Notes: generated from the letters alone by a model not told the origin. A DNA stretch of 64,000 nucleotides from Pleomorphomonas sp. (GCA_029976075.1 JARKNW010000177.1:41665-105664), one strand, 5' to 3'; positions 46,052-55,657 are shown, counted from the stretch's first letter. Program-made: numbers and translations.

Positions 46052-47116
46052 ATGGCCGAACCCCTTATCATATCCATCGACGTCATGGGCGGCGACTTCG
46101 GTCCGTCCGTGACGCTCGCCGGCGCTGACCTCGAACTGACGCGGCGTCCGGATCTTCGTTATGAGCTGTTCGGCGACGAGGCGGTGGTGCTGCCCGTGCT
46201 CGAGCAATACCCGAGGGTCAAGGCTGCTTCCCGCTTCCACCACTGCGAAGTCACGGTGGCCATGGACGAGAAGCCCTCGAGCGCATTGCGCCACGGCCGT
46301 TGGAAATCGTCCATGTGGCGAGCCATCGAAGCGGTCAAGAAGGGTGAGGCGCACTTCGCCATTTCCGCCGGGAACACCGGTGCGCTGATGGCCATGTCGA
46401 AGTTTTGTCTTCGGACCATGGCCAACATCGAGCGACCGGCCCTGGCGGCCTTGTGGCCCAACCTCAAGGCGGAATCGATCGTGCTCGACGTCGGCGCATC
46501 GATCGGGGCCGATGCCCAGCAGTTGATCGGCTTTGCCGTGATGGGGGCGGCGATGGCTCGGGCGTTGTTTCATACCGATGTCGCTTCGGTCGGCTTGCTC
46601 AACGTCGGTGTCGAGGACGTCAAGGGCAACGAGGAAGTTCGGGCTGCCGGTCAGCTTCTCAAGGAAACGGCGCTTGCCAACCTCCAATATGAGGGGTTCG
46701 TCGAAGGCGACGACATTGGGCGCGGTCGGGTGGACGTGATCGTCACCGAAGGGTTCGCCGGCAATATTGCGCTGAAGACGGCCGAAGGTACGGCCAAGCA
46801 ACTGACGAGTTATCTTCGCACGGCGCTCGGCCGTACATGGATGACACGCATCGGGTATCTTCTTGCGCGCGGTGCGTTCCAAGGGCTCCGGGAGAAGATG
46901 GATCCGCGCAAGTACAATGGCGGCGTTTTCCTCGGCCTCAATGGCATCGTCATCAAGAGCCACGGCGGCACGGACGCCTTCGGTTTTGCCGCTGCGCTTG
47001 ATCTCGGTTACGACATGGCGCGCAATGGCCTGATGAACAAGATCGAGACCGACCTCGCACACTATTACCGGGAGCAGGCGGCGATGAGTCTCGCCACCGG
47101 CGAGAAAGGAAGCTGA
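46052..47116 (+). CDS. plsX: Phosphate acyltransferase PlsX
   Basis: A 354-residue enzyme that makes acyl-phosphate from acyl-ACP for phospholipid synthesis. It opens with ISIDVMGGDFGPSVTLAGA and carries HFAISAGNTGALMAMSKF and VTEGFAGNIALKTAEGT. GAGG precedes ATG 46052. It is followed after two bases by fabH, the classic plsX-fabH arrangement. Confidence 0.96.
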   Translation: MAEPLIISIDVMGGDFGPSVTLAGADLELTRRPDLRYELFGDEAVVLPVLEQYPRVKAASRFHHCEVTVAMDEKPSSALRHGRWKSSMWRAIEAVKKGEAHFAISAGNTGALMAMSKFCLRTMANIERPALAALWPNLKAESIVLDVGASIGADAQQLIGFAVMGAAMARALFHTDVASVGLLNVGVEDVKGNEEVRAAGQLLKETALANLQYEGFVEGDDIGRGRVDVIVTEGFAGNIALKTAEGTAKQLTSYLRTALGRTWMTRIGYLLARGAFQGLREKMDPRKYNGGVFLGLNGIVIKSHGGTDAFGFAAALDLGYDMARNGLMNKIETDLAHYYREQAAMSLATGEKGS

Positions 47117-47118
47117 GC

Positions 47119-48090
47119 GTGATCCGAAGCGTTATTTTGGGCACGGGAAGCTACCTGCCCACCAAGGTCCTGACCAACGAAGATCTGACCAAGCTGGTGG
47201 ACACTTCGGATGACTGGATCGTTCAGCGGACCGGAATCCGCGAGCGTCATATCGCTGCCGACGGCGAGATGACCTCCGATCTGGCGACCGCAGCGGCTGC
47301 CAATGCGCTGGCTGCCGCGGGTGTCAGCGCGGATGAGATTGATCTCGTCCTGCTTGCCACTGCGACGCCGGATCGCACCTTTCCGTCTTCGGCGGTCGAG
47401 GTACAGCGCAAGCTGGGTGTCACCCACGGCTTTGCATTCGATCTGCAGGCTGTCTGCTCAGGTTTCGTCTACGCCCTGAGCGTCGCCGACAGCTTGTTGC
47501 GCACCGGGCTTGCTCGAAAGGCCCTGGTCATTGGTGCAGATACCTTCTCTAGGCTTCTCGACTGGAACGACCGGACTACCTGCGTGCTGTTTGGCGATGG
47601 CGCCGGAGCGGTCGTGCTGGGAACCGAAGAAGGTGAGGGGAGTTCGGCCGACCGCGGACTGCTTGCCGCCAGCCTCAGGGCGGACGGTCGTCACGTCGAC
47701 AAACTCTGCACCGATGGCGGCCCCTCCATGACAGGTGCGCCCGGTCACGTGCGGATGCACGGGCAGGAGGTGTTCAAGTTTGCCGTCGGCGGCGTCGGTG
47801 ATGTCATCAAGTCGGTGTTCGAGGCCACGGGTTTCGATGGCAAGAGCATCGACTGGTTCATTCCCCATCAGGCCAATCGCCGCATCATCGAAGGATCCGC
47901 CAAGAAACTCGGCATACCCTTGGACAAGGTGATCATCACCGTGGAAGGGCATGCCAACACTTCGGCGGCAACAATTCCGCTTGCACTCGATTTTGGCGTG
48001 CGTTCGGGCAAGGTCAATCGCGGTGATGTATTGCTGTTTGAGGCGGTCGGCGGTGGCCTTACCTGGGGTGCGGTCATCCTCCGTTGGTAG
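47119..48090 (+). CDS. fabH: Beta-ketoacyl-ACP synthase III
   Basis: A 323-residue condensing enzyme that starts fatty acid synthesis from acetyl-CoA and malonyl-ACP. The triad is present: Cys113 in LQAVCSGFVYAL, His in FIPHQANRRII, and Asn in GHANTSAATIPLAL. GTG 47119 lies two bases after the plsX stop and follows AAGGAAG. Confidence 0.97.
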   Translation: MIRSVILGTGSYLPTKVLTNEDLTKLVDTSDDWIVQRTGIRERHIAADGEMTSDLATAAAANALAAAGVSADEIDLVLLATATPDRTFPSSAVEVQRKLGVTHGFAFDLQAVCSGFVYALSVADSLLRTGLARKALVIGADTFSRLLDWNDRTTCVLFGDGAGAVVLGTEEGEGSSADRGLLAASLRADGRHVDKLCTDGGPSMTGAPGHVRMHGQEVFKFAVGGVGDVIKSVFEATGFDGKSIDWFIPHQANRRIIEGSAKKLGIPLDKVIITVEGHANTSAATIPLALDFGVRSGKVNRGDVLLFEAVGGGLTWGAVILRW

Positions 48091-48238
48091 AACCCTTCGG
48101 TTTTTTGTTTGTTTGGAAAGACTTGCGCGAAAAACGGATTGACCGCATCCGTATCTGGCACTACCTTCAGCGTCTGAATTTTGATATCGACCGTTAGCCA
48201 TATTCACGGTCGCCTGGAACAACGGGAGCTTGCGATCT

Positions 48239-48559
48239 ATGGGGGGCAAAACTGTAACCCGCGCCGATCTTTGCGAGGCCGTGTACCAGAAGGTCGGTCT
48301 ATCGAGGAGTGAGTCGGCCGAACTCGTGGAATCGGTGCTTCGAGAGATCGCCGATTGCCTTGTGACCGGGGAGACGGTCAAGCTCTCTTCATTCGGCACG
48401 TTCTCGGTGCGCTCCAAGACCGAGCGGATCGGTCGCAATCCCAAGACAGGCGAAGAAGTGCCGATTCTTCCTCGACGCGTGCTGGTGTTCAAGCCAAGCA
48501 ATGTGCTCAAGACGGAAATCAACGGTGGTGATGCGTCGTCTGTCGAAGCCGACGACTGA
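48239..48559 (+). CDS. ihfA: Integration host factor subunit alpha
   Basis: A 106-residue DNA-bending protein. It has the HU/IHF fold with VTRADLCEAVYQKVGLSRSE, VKLSSFGTFSVRSK and RIGRNPKTGEEVPI, whose Pro intercalates DNA. ATG 48239 follows GGGAG. It sits between fabH and a MerR regulator, as in many rhizobia. Confidence 0.95.
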   Translation: MGGKTVTRADLCEAVYQKVGLSRSESAELVESVLREIADCLVTGETVKLSSFGTFSVRSKTERIGRNPKTGEEVPILPRRVLVFKPSNVLKTEINGGDASSVEADD

Positions 48560-48738
48560 GCCATGATTGGCGGGCTGAATGCCCGCTCTCGAATCCCTTT
48601 GAAATACAGTTTATTAGCCGACGATCTTCGCACTGCTGCGAGATCGGGCTTGGCTTCTTTTGCCTCGCGCTTTTATAGTGGGGTGCTTCGCGAATCTGGT
48701 CTTTGCGGACCGTGTGCGGTATCAGGTCGAGCGGCGGC

Positions 48739-49395
48739 GTGGAAAAGGCAACGGACGCTTTCAGGACTATCAGTGAGGTTGCGGAGGATCTGGATCTTCC
48801 GCAACACGTTTTGCGTTTCTGGGAGACAAAGTTCAGTCAGATTCGGCCGATGAAGCGGGGCGGCGGTCGCCGCTATTACCGGCCTGATGACGTCGAGCTG
48901 CTGCGTGGCATCCAATACCTGCTGTACGGCGAAGGCTACACGATCAAGGGCGTGCAGCGCATCCTGAAGGAACAGGGTGCCCGGTTCGTCATGGAGGTTT
49001 GGCGCCATCCTGGGGAGCCGATCCCGGCGTCGCCGAGTTCCGGACTGGCCGAAGAGGACGACTCCGAGGCATTCGATGTAGAATCGCAGGTCGAGGAAGT
49101 CGAAGAGGAGAGGACTCCGGAGCCGCCAAGAGCTTCGTCGCGGGCCGAACCTCGGGTGGAGCCGCCCCCGGTGCGTGCCACTCCCGAAGTGGAGGACGAG
49201 CCGCTGCCCGCCGGCATCCTTCCCGAGAGCGCCGGCCGAGGCGGTTTCCGCTTCATGGAACGCTTTCGTGCAGCGCCCGAGCATGCCGCGGCGTCCGGCT
49301 CCGGTAGCGGGCTATCGCGCGAGGATATTCGGCGTCTGCAATCGACGCTGTTCGAGCTTCTCGAGTGCAAGCGTCTCCTGGATCAGACGCGTTAA
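48739..49395 (+). CDS. MerR-family transcriptional regulator
   Basis: A 218-residue protein. The MerR winged helix occupies residues about 8-85 (FRTISEVAEDLDLPQHVLRF, then GGRRYYRPDDVELLRGI, then YTIKGVQRILKEQG). The rest is a long acidic, Pro-rich linker and a C-terminal helix (SREDIRRLQSTLFELLECK). GTG 48739 starts where the family does. This protein follows ihfA in many alphaproteobacteria; its target is unknown. Confidence 0.9.
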   Translation: MEKATDAFRTISEVAEDLDLPQHVLRFWETKFSQIRPMKRGGGRRYYRPDDVELLRGIQYLLYGEGYTIKGVQRILKEQGARFVMEVWRHPGEPIPASPSSGLAEEDDSEAFDVESQVEEVEEERTPEPPRASSRAEPRVEPPPVRATPEVEDEPLPAGILPESAGRGGFRFMERFRAAPEHAAASGSGSGLSREDIRRLQSTLFELLECKRLLDQTR

Positions 49396-49496
49396 GAGCC
49401 TTCCTTGCTAGGGACAGATGAAATTAGCACTTGTCCCGCCGGATCGAACCGGCTAAATCCCTCCCGTCCGGCGGCGACGCACGGACGATGATGGGA

Positions 49497-49574
49497 CGGG
49501 CAGTAGCGCAGCCTGGTTAGCGCACGTGTCTGGGGGACACGGGGTCGGAGGTTCAAATCCTCTCTGCCCGACCA
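49497..49574 (+). tRNA. tRNA-Pro (anticodon GGG)
   Basis: A 78-base cloverleaf with the acceptor stem CGGGCAG / CTGCCCG, D-arm GCGC AGCCTGGTTA GCGC, anticodon loop CTGGGGG (anticodon GGG), and a T-arm with GGTTCAAATCC. The CCA end is encoded (49572-49574). GGG reads CCC and CCU. Confidence 0.97.
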
Positions 49575-49917
49575 TCCATTCCCCTGAAATTGTTGTTTTT
49601 GTTGTCTTGGTGGCGGCTGAATGCCGCATCCGGGAAGATGTGTGCAGATTCCAGAGATCGGAAAAGCCGTCTCGGAAAATTGCGACATATGCTCCCGTTT
49701 GGTTTTCGGATCCCATCCGGGGAAACTGTATGTCGCAGCTCGCTTCCTGAAAAGCGTGACACTGTGTTCGAGGGGAGAATCGCCTCGCGCTGTGCTCATG
49801 GCTGCTTTGGGTTTCATCTCCCCGATCGTTTCCGTCTTATGCTCGTTGAGTGAGAAGCAGTCGCTCAAAACGGTGATTGTCTGGTCACGCTTGACGAGCG
49901 CAGTAATACATATCTTT

Positions 49918-49929
49918 CAAACCGGTTCG
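49918..49929 (+). promoter_or_regulatory. LacI-type operator candidate O1
   Basis: CAAACCGGTTCG, a palindromic AACCGGTT core with flanks, lies just downstream of a TTGACG hexamer. A second identical copy follows 110 bp later. The CG-centred palindrome suits LacI-family regulators. Confidence 0.6.
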
Positions 49930-50027
49930 GATTGTATTATTTCTCTTATCGAATTAATCCAGACAGGCACACAGGATTGACCATTTCCGCTGGGAGGAAA
50001 TGGTGGATTATGTTCAGATCGCGTTTC

Positions 50028-50039
50028 CAAACCGGTTCG
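50028..50039 (+). promoter_or_regulatory. LacI-type operator candidate O2
   Basis: A second copy of CAAACCGGTTCG, 52 bp before the LacI start codon and 110 bp (about 10.5 turns) after O1. Two copies at this spacing fit autoregulation, possibly by looping. Confidence 0.6.
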
Positions 50040-50090
50040 AAGCCCCGTACATCGGGGCAAGTTGTCCGGTGGTGGCTTGGAGGGCCAACG

Positions 50091-51152
50091 GTGAATCTGA
50101 GAGAGCTAGCGCAGCACCTGGGGCTGTCCAAGACGACAGTCAGCCGGGCTCTCAATGGCTTCTCCGAGGTCAACGAGGAGACGCGACTTCGCGTGCTCGA
50201 AGCGGCGCGGCGTTTCAACTACACACCCAACGTCAGCGCCAAGCGACTGGCCACGGGTGAGTCCGGCGCGTTCGGCGTTGTCCTGCCGGGTGCCTCGGCG
50301 GAAATGGCCGATCCGGTGTTCGGCGAGTTTCTGGCTGGGCTCGCCGACGGGGCGGGGCGTTGCGGCCGCGATCTCTATGTGAACGCCACTTTCGATGGCG
50401 AGGAGGCCGGCTACCGTCGTCTGGCTCGTGCCAAGGCGGTCGACGTGATGATCCTTGCCAACCTGAAGGTGGACGACCTCCGCATCCGCCTGTTGTCCCA
50501 CCTTGGCCTGCAGACGGTGACCTGCGGCCGTACAGCCGGCTCGCTGATCTATCCTCACCTCGACGTCGACCATGAAGACGGTGTGCGCCGGGCAGTGGAC
50601 TTGCTCGCCGGACTTGGCCACAGGTCGATCGCCCTCGTCAGTGGCCCAGCCGATCTCTCAGCTTCCGAGCAACGCATGGTTGGCTGGCACGCCGCGCTTG
50701 GGCGCCACGGGATCGTCGCCGAGACCGGTCTTTTCGCGGCCGGTCCCTCTACCGAAGGTCATGGCTATCGCGCCACTCGGATGCTGCTTGAGGCATCGAC
50801 GCCGCCGACGGCCTTCGTCTGCGCTTCCATGTTCCTCGCCTCCGGTTGTTGCCGGGCGATCTGTGACTGTGGTCTCAAGATCGGACGGGACGTCTCGGTC
50901 ATTGCCCATGACGATGGGCTTGCGACGGTGCGGCCAGAGGCCTTCGAGCCGGCGCTTACCACCACATTCTCGCCCATCCGCGCAGCCGGCAGTCGGGTTG
51001 CCGAACTTGCCGCCGCGCTGGTCGGCGGAGCCGATCCGGCCAGCCTGTCCGAGGTATGGGCGGTCGATCTGATCTTTCGCGACAGTGCCCAGGCACCGCC
51101 GCGACGATGGCGGACCTCCTGGCAGGAGCCGGAGGACATTCTCGAGAGTTGA
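50091..51152 (+). CDS. LacI-family regulator of the PTS operon
   Basis: A 353-residue repressor. GTG 50091, with GGAGGG at 50079-50084, starts exactly at the HTH: VNLRELAQHLGLSKTTVSRA, then the hinge YTPNVSAKRLATG. The periplasmic-binding-like domain follows (GAFGVVLPG; DVDHEDGVRRAVDLLAGLGH). A longer open frame upstream (from 49932) is rejected because it would run through the operators. The gene begins the PTS operon, 59 bp before the fused IIA-HPr-EI gene. Confidence 0.92.
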   Translation: MNLRELAQHLGLSKTTVSRALNGFSEVNEETRLRVLEAARRFNYTPNVSAKRLATGESGAFGVVLPGASAEMADPVFGEFLAGLADGAGRCGRDLYVNATFDGEEAGYRRLARAKAVDVMILANLKVDDLRIRLLSHLGLQTVTCGRTAGSLIYPHLDVDHEDGVRRAVDLLAGLGHRSIALVSGPADLSASEQRMVGWHAALGRHGIVAETGLFAAGPSTEGHGYRATRMLLEASTPPTAFVCASMFLASGCCRAICDCGLKIGRDVSVIAHDDGLATVRPEAFEPALTTTFSPIRAAGSRVAELAAALVGGADPASLSEVWAVDLIFRDSAQAPPRRWRTSWQEPEDILES

Positions 51153-51211
51153 ACGAAACTGGGCGACTTCGCCGCCTGATGGAGAAATCCGGGACCTAAC
51201 GGAGTCTTGAC

Positions 51212-53806
51212 GTGGTTGATCATTTGAAAGACGCGTCCGGCGGCGGCAAGCCGCTCGACGCGAAGGACAAGCTTTGCCTGCAAGCCCCGATTGGCGGCTG
51301 GCTCGTTTCCATTGCCGACGTTCCCGATCCGGTGTTCAGCGGTCGCATTCTTGGCGACGGGTTCGCCATCGATCCGACGGACGCCACGCTGCGCGCGCCG
51401 TTTGCCGGCGTCGTCACGTCCGTCCACCGCGCCCATCATGCCGTGACGCTGAGGGCCGAGGATGGGGCCGAGGTTCTGATGCACATCGGCCTCGACACCG
51501 TGGCGCTCAAGGGCGATGGCTTCACGCCGCATGTCGCGGAAGGTGATCGGGTCAAGCCGGGCGATCCGCTCATCAGCTTCGACATGGACGTCATTTCGCA
51601 ACTGGTCCGCAGCCTGGTGGTTCCAGTGGTACTGACCAACGGCGAGCGGTTTGCGCTGGCGGTATCTTCGGTCGGCCGCGAGATCGCAACCGGCGACGAG
51701 GTCGCGACCATCGCTCCGCAGGGCGAGGCGGCCGCGTTTTCCGCTGGGCCGTCTGTGGGTGAGGCAACCGTCGTCAAGGTCCGTGTCGCCGATCCGCATG
51801 GCATTCACGCCCGTCCCGCCGGCCTCATCGCCGAGGCTGCAAAGTCGGGCACCGCCGAAGTGATCATTCGCCTCGGCGATCGCAAGGCCAGTGCCGCCAG
51901 CCCGGTCGGACTGATGCTGCTCGGTGCCCAGCACAACGACGAGCTGACCATCGAGGCGAAGGGAGCCGATGGCGCCGAGGTTGCCAATCGGATTGCCGCG
52001 CTTCTGGGCGGTCCCGAAGTGGCCGCGACCACCGCGCCTGTAGCCGCGCCGCAGCCTGTCGCTGCGCCGGAAGCCAATGCCGCGGCACCTGCCGATGCCC
52101 CGGCGCTCTGGGGACCGGGCGTTGCCAAGACCATCGAGGGTACGACCGCTTCGCCCGGCCTGGCGGCCGGCATCTCCGTGCGGATCACCTCGGAGGATTT
52201 CGAGGTTTCCGAGACCGGCGCCGACGTCGAGCAGGAAATCAAGGAACTGCGCGCCGCCCTCAAGTCGGCCGCAGCCGACATCAGCGCCAAGATTGCCGCC
52301 AGCAAGGGACAACAGGCGGAAATTCTCACCGCTCACTTGTCCTTCGTCGAGGATCCGGATCTGCGCGACGCCGCCTGGACGATGATCCGAGACGGAAAGA
52401 GCGCTGCCTACGCCTAGAAGACGGCCATCGACCGTCAGGTCGCGGCGTTGCGCAAGCTCGGTAATCCGGTGCTGGCAGAACGGGCCTCCGATCTCGAGGA
52501 TGTTCGCCGGCGGGTTCTGGCCATCCTGCTCGGCGTCGCCGGTTCGGCCACCGTGCTGCCGGAAAACGCGATCGTCTTCGCTGCTGATCTCCTGCCGTCG
52601 CAGTTCGCCGATCTGGACCTGACCAAGGTGGCGGGCATCGTTCTCGCCTATGCCGGACCGACGGCGCATGTGTCGATCCTCGCGGCCTCCAAGGGCATTC
52701 CCGCCGTTGTCGCCGCCGGTGTCGGCGTGCTGTGCGTGCCCGATGGCCAGCCAGTCATCGTTGATGCCGATCTTGGAAGCGTGCGGATCAATCCCCCGGA
52801 AGCGGACCTCGCCGATATCCGCGCGGCGGTCATTCGCCGTCGCGAGCGCGTAGCCGCCAATCGTGCCGCAACGCAGGACGATTGCTACACGGCGGACGGC
52901 AAGCGAATCGAAGTGGTCGCCAACCTTGGCGGTCCGGCCGATGTTGCCGTGGCGCTGGAGAGCGGCGCCGAGGGCTGTGGCCTGATGCGGTCGGAGTTCC
53001 TGTTCCTCAACCGTACCTCGGCCCCGAGCGAAGACGAGCAATATGCCCAGTATCAGGCCATTGCCGACGGCCTGAAGGGACGGCCGCTGATCATTCGCAC
53101 CCTTGACGCCGGTGCCGACAAGGATGTGCCCTACGCCAATCTGCCGAAGGAGGAAAACCCCGCTCTCGGCATGCGCGGCGTGCGCATGAGCCTCTGGCAG
53201 CCCGAACTCCTGAGGACGCAGATTCGCGCCCTCTTGCGCGTGAAGCCCTACGGCCAGACCAAGATCCTACTGCCGATGATCGCTACGATCGCCGACCTTC
53301 GGGACGTGCGCAAGGTGATCGACGAGGAGATGAAGGCGCTCGGTCGTACCGCGCCGATCGAAGTGGGCATCATGGTCGAGGTTCCCTCGGCGGCGCTCAT
53401 TTCCAGGACGCTGGCCGCGGAAGCCGACTTCCTGTCGGTCGGCACCAACGATCTCGCGCAGTACACGCTGGCCATCGACCGGGTGAACCCCCGCCTAGCC
53501 AAGCAGCTCGATCCCTTCCACCCGGCGGTGCTGCGGCTGATCCAACTGGCGGCCGAGGGAGCAAGGGCGCACGGCCGCTGGGTTGGCGTCTGCGGTTCGC
53601 TCGCCTCCTTCCCGCTCGCCGCGCCGGTGCTGATCGGCCTCGGCGTCACCGAACTGTCGGCGACCGCCGGCTCGATCGCCGAGATCAAGGCGATGGTGCG
53701 GACACTCGACATGAACAAGTGCAAGGCGGTCGCCGAAGCGGCGCTCGCTCTCGAATCCGGCGAGGCGGTGCGCCGAATGCTCGCCCAGTCCTGGCCCGAA
53801 GCTTAA
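51212..53806 (+). pseudogene. Fused PTS IIA(Glc)-HPr-EI, interrupted by an in-frame amber codon
   Basis: Domain order: IIA of the glucose family (active His91 in VLMHIGLDTV), HPr (His199 in DPHGIHARPAG), then EI, starting near TTASPGLAAG. TAG at 52415-52417 stops translation after residue 401, inside the EI helical domain. The same frame continues without change to 53806, carrying the phospho-His (TAHVSI), the PEP-binding barrel and the Cys loop WVGVCGSLAS. The stop replaces a residue in SAAYA-x-KTAID, where homologues usually have Trp; TGG to TAG needs one G-to-A change at 52416. As read, the stop leaves IIA and HPr without an EI active site. GTG 51212 follows GGAG. Readthrough, restart at TTG 52448 or an error are alternatives. 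Confidence 0.9.
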
Positions 53807-53825
53807 GTCTCAGAGGTAACCAACC

Positions 53826-55598
53826 ATGTTCAAATCCGCATTCGGAGTGCTGCAGCAGATCGGCAAGGCGCTGATGCTGCCTGTGGCCGTCCTGCCGGTC
53901 GCCGGCCTTCTGCTCGGCATCGGCGCGTCCAACTTCTCCTTCCTGCCGGAGATCGTGTCGCAGGTCATGGCCAAGGGTGGCGATGCCATCTTCGGCAACC
54001 TGCCGATCATCTTCGCCGTCGGCGTCGCTCTTGGTCTCGCCAAGAACGACGGCGTTGCCGCCATCGCCGCCGTCGTCGGCTATTTCGTCATGACGGCGAC
54101 GCTCAGCGTCATGGCGGTGTTCCTGCACGTGCCGGTTCTCGCCGGCAAGACGGTGCCGACCATCGATACCGGTGTGTTCGGCGGCATCATCATCGGCGCG
54201 ATCGCAGCTTCGCTGTTCAACCGCTATTTCCGGATCCAGTTGCCGTCCTATCTCGGCTTCTTCGCCGGCAAGCGCTTCGTGCCGATCGTCACCGGTCTCG
54301 CTGCCATCGTCGCCGGCGTGGTGCTGTCCTTCGTCTGGCAGCCCGTTCAGTCCGGCATCGATATCTTCTCGCATTGGGCGGCCGAAAACGACCCGCGCCT
54401 TGCCGCCACCGTCTACGGCTTCGTCGAGCGTCTGCTGATCCCGTTCGGCCTGCACCACATCTGGAACGTGCCGTTCTTCTTCGAGATCGGTTCCTATACC
54501 GACGCCGCCGGCAAGGTGGTTCATGGCGACATCAACCGCTTCTTCGCGGGCGATGCCACGGCCGGCATCCTGTCGGGCGCTTTCCTGTTCAAGATGTGGG
54601 GCCTGCCGGCCGCTGCCATCGCCATCGCCCATACCGCCAAGCCGGAGAACCGGCTCAAGGTCATGGGCATGATGATTTCCGCCGCTCTGACCTCGTTCCT
54701 GACCGGCATCACCGAGCCGATCGAGTTCTCTTTCCTGTTCGTCGCTCCCGCCCTCTACGCCGTGCATGCCGTGCTCGCCGCCACCACCCAGTTCGTGGCC
54801 AACACGCTCGACATCCACATGGGCTTCACCTTCTCGCAGGGTGGCATCGATTTCCTGCTGTTCAACGTCTTCGGTTCCAATGCCCATAACTGGTGGATGA
54901 CGCTGATCCTCGGGCCGATCTATGCGGCGATCTATTACGGCGTGTTCCGCTTCGCCATCCAGAAGTTCGACCTGAAGACCCCGGGCCGTGAAGACGATGG
55001 CGTTGCCACCGTTGAAACAGCAGATGAGGCGCTCGACGGCAACGATCGCTTTGCCACTGCCCGCAAGCTGGTGACAGCTTTCGGTGGCGCTCAGAACATC
55101 ACCAACCTCGATGCCTGCATCACCCGCCTGCGTGTCGGCGTCGCCGACATTGCCAAGGTCGATCAGCCGAAGTTCAAGGAAATGGGCGCCGCCGGTGTGA
55201 TGGTGGTCGGCCAGGGCCTGCAGGTGATCTTCGGCACGCAGTCGGAGAACATGAAGACCGACATGGAAGAGTATCTCCGGTCGCAGCCTGCCGGTGGGGC
55301 CGCTCCCGCCGCTGTTGCTGCGCCGGTTGTCGCCAAGACCGTTGTCGGTACGCCGTCGGCCGCTGCGCGGGTGAAGGCCGATCAGGTGATCGATGCCCTG
55401 GGGGGGCGCGCCAACATCGTCTCGGTCGAGGCGGTTTCGGGCACCCGCGTCCGTGTCGAAGTGGCCGATCCCAAGCGTTTCGACCAATCGCTGGTCAAGA
55501 AGGCGGGCGTGCGGGCCGTGGCGACGCTTGGCTCCGCCAATTACCACCTGATCGTCGGTGAAGACGCAGGCGAGGTGGCGCAGGCTCTGTCCGCCTGA
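53826..55598 (+). CDS. ptsG: PtsG-like glucose PTS permease IICB with a second IIB-like domain
   Basis: A 590-residue permease. Residues 1-390 are the IIC domain and are very close to E. coli PtsG (YLGFFAGKRFVPI, LTGITEPIEFSFLF, DLKTPGRED). The first IIB domain follows with the phosphorylated Cys431 (NLDACITRLRV). After an Ala/Pro-rich linker a second IIB-like domain (about 516-590) has SGTRVRVEV in place of CITRLRV, so it lacks the Cys. It has no IIA, which the upstream gene provides. A terminator follows. Glucose or N-acetylglucosamine is the likely sugar. Confidence 0.92.
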   Translation: MFKSAFGVLQQIGKALMLPVAVLPVAGLLLGIGASNFSFLPEIVSQVMAKGGDAIFGNLPIIFAVGVALGLAKNDGVAAIAAVVGYFVMTATLSVMAVFLHVPVLAGKTVPTIDTGVFGGIIIGAIAASLFNRYFRIQLPSYLGFFAGKRFVPIVTGLAAIVAGVVLSFVWQPVQSGIDIFSHWAAENDPRLAATVYGFVERLLIPFGLHHIWNVPFFFEIGSYTDAAGKVVHGDINRFFAGDATAGILSGAFLFKMWGLPAAAIAIAHTAKPENRLKVMGMMISAALTSFLTGITEPIEFSFLFVAPALYAVHAVLAATTQFVANTLDIHMGFTFSQGGIDFLLFNVFGSNAHNWWMTLILGPIYAAIYYGVFRFAIQKFDLKTPGREDDGVATVETADEALDGNDRFATARKLVTAFGGAQNITNLDACITRLRVGVADIAKVDQPKFKEMGAAGVMVVGQGLQVIFGTQSENMKTDMEEYLRSQPAGGAAPAAVAAPVVAKTVVGTPSAAARVKADQVIDALGGRANIVSVEAVSGTRVRVEVADPKRFDQSLVKKAGVRAVATLGSANYHLIVGEDAGEVAQALSA

Positions 55599-55626
55599 CG
55601 CCTCGCTGTTTGAAAGCAACTTGATG

Positions 55627-55657
55627 CAGAGCCGCTTTCTTTCTGGAAAGCGGCTCT
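55627..55657 (+). terminator. ptsG terminator-like hairpin
   Basis: A perfect 13-bp stem (CAGAGCCGCTTTC with GAAAGCGGCTCTG, six-base loop) follows the ptsG stop by 29 bases. The downstream sequence (CTGCTTTCC) is only weakly T-rich. Confidence 0.75.

Larger units (their letters stand above)
49575..50090. promoter_or_regulatory. 516-bp promoter region of the LacI-PTS operon
   Basis: No gene is supported. A TTGACG (49891-49896) could be a -35 box. Two identical 12-bp operator-like sites lie at 49918-49929 and 50028-50039. A perfect 6-bp hairpin (GCCCCG TACAT CGGGGC, 50042-50058) lies between the second site and the ribosome-binding site. The region is AT-rich for this genome. Confidence 0.6.

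Noticed and set aside
49497..49574. tRNA-Pro as a phage or island attachment site
   Set aside because: No integrase or repeated 3' tRNA fragment is visible downstream; the following DNA is a promoter region.
49932..50090. LacI start at 49932
   Set aside because: The region holds an operator copy and a hairpin; GTG 50091 has a good ribosome-binding site and starts at the HTH.
50765..53041. 758-codon minus-strand ORF opposite lacI and the PTS fusion
   Set aside because: Antisense shadow; it also passes the amber site, which does not affect its frame.
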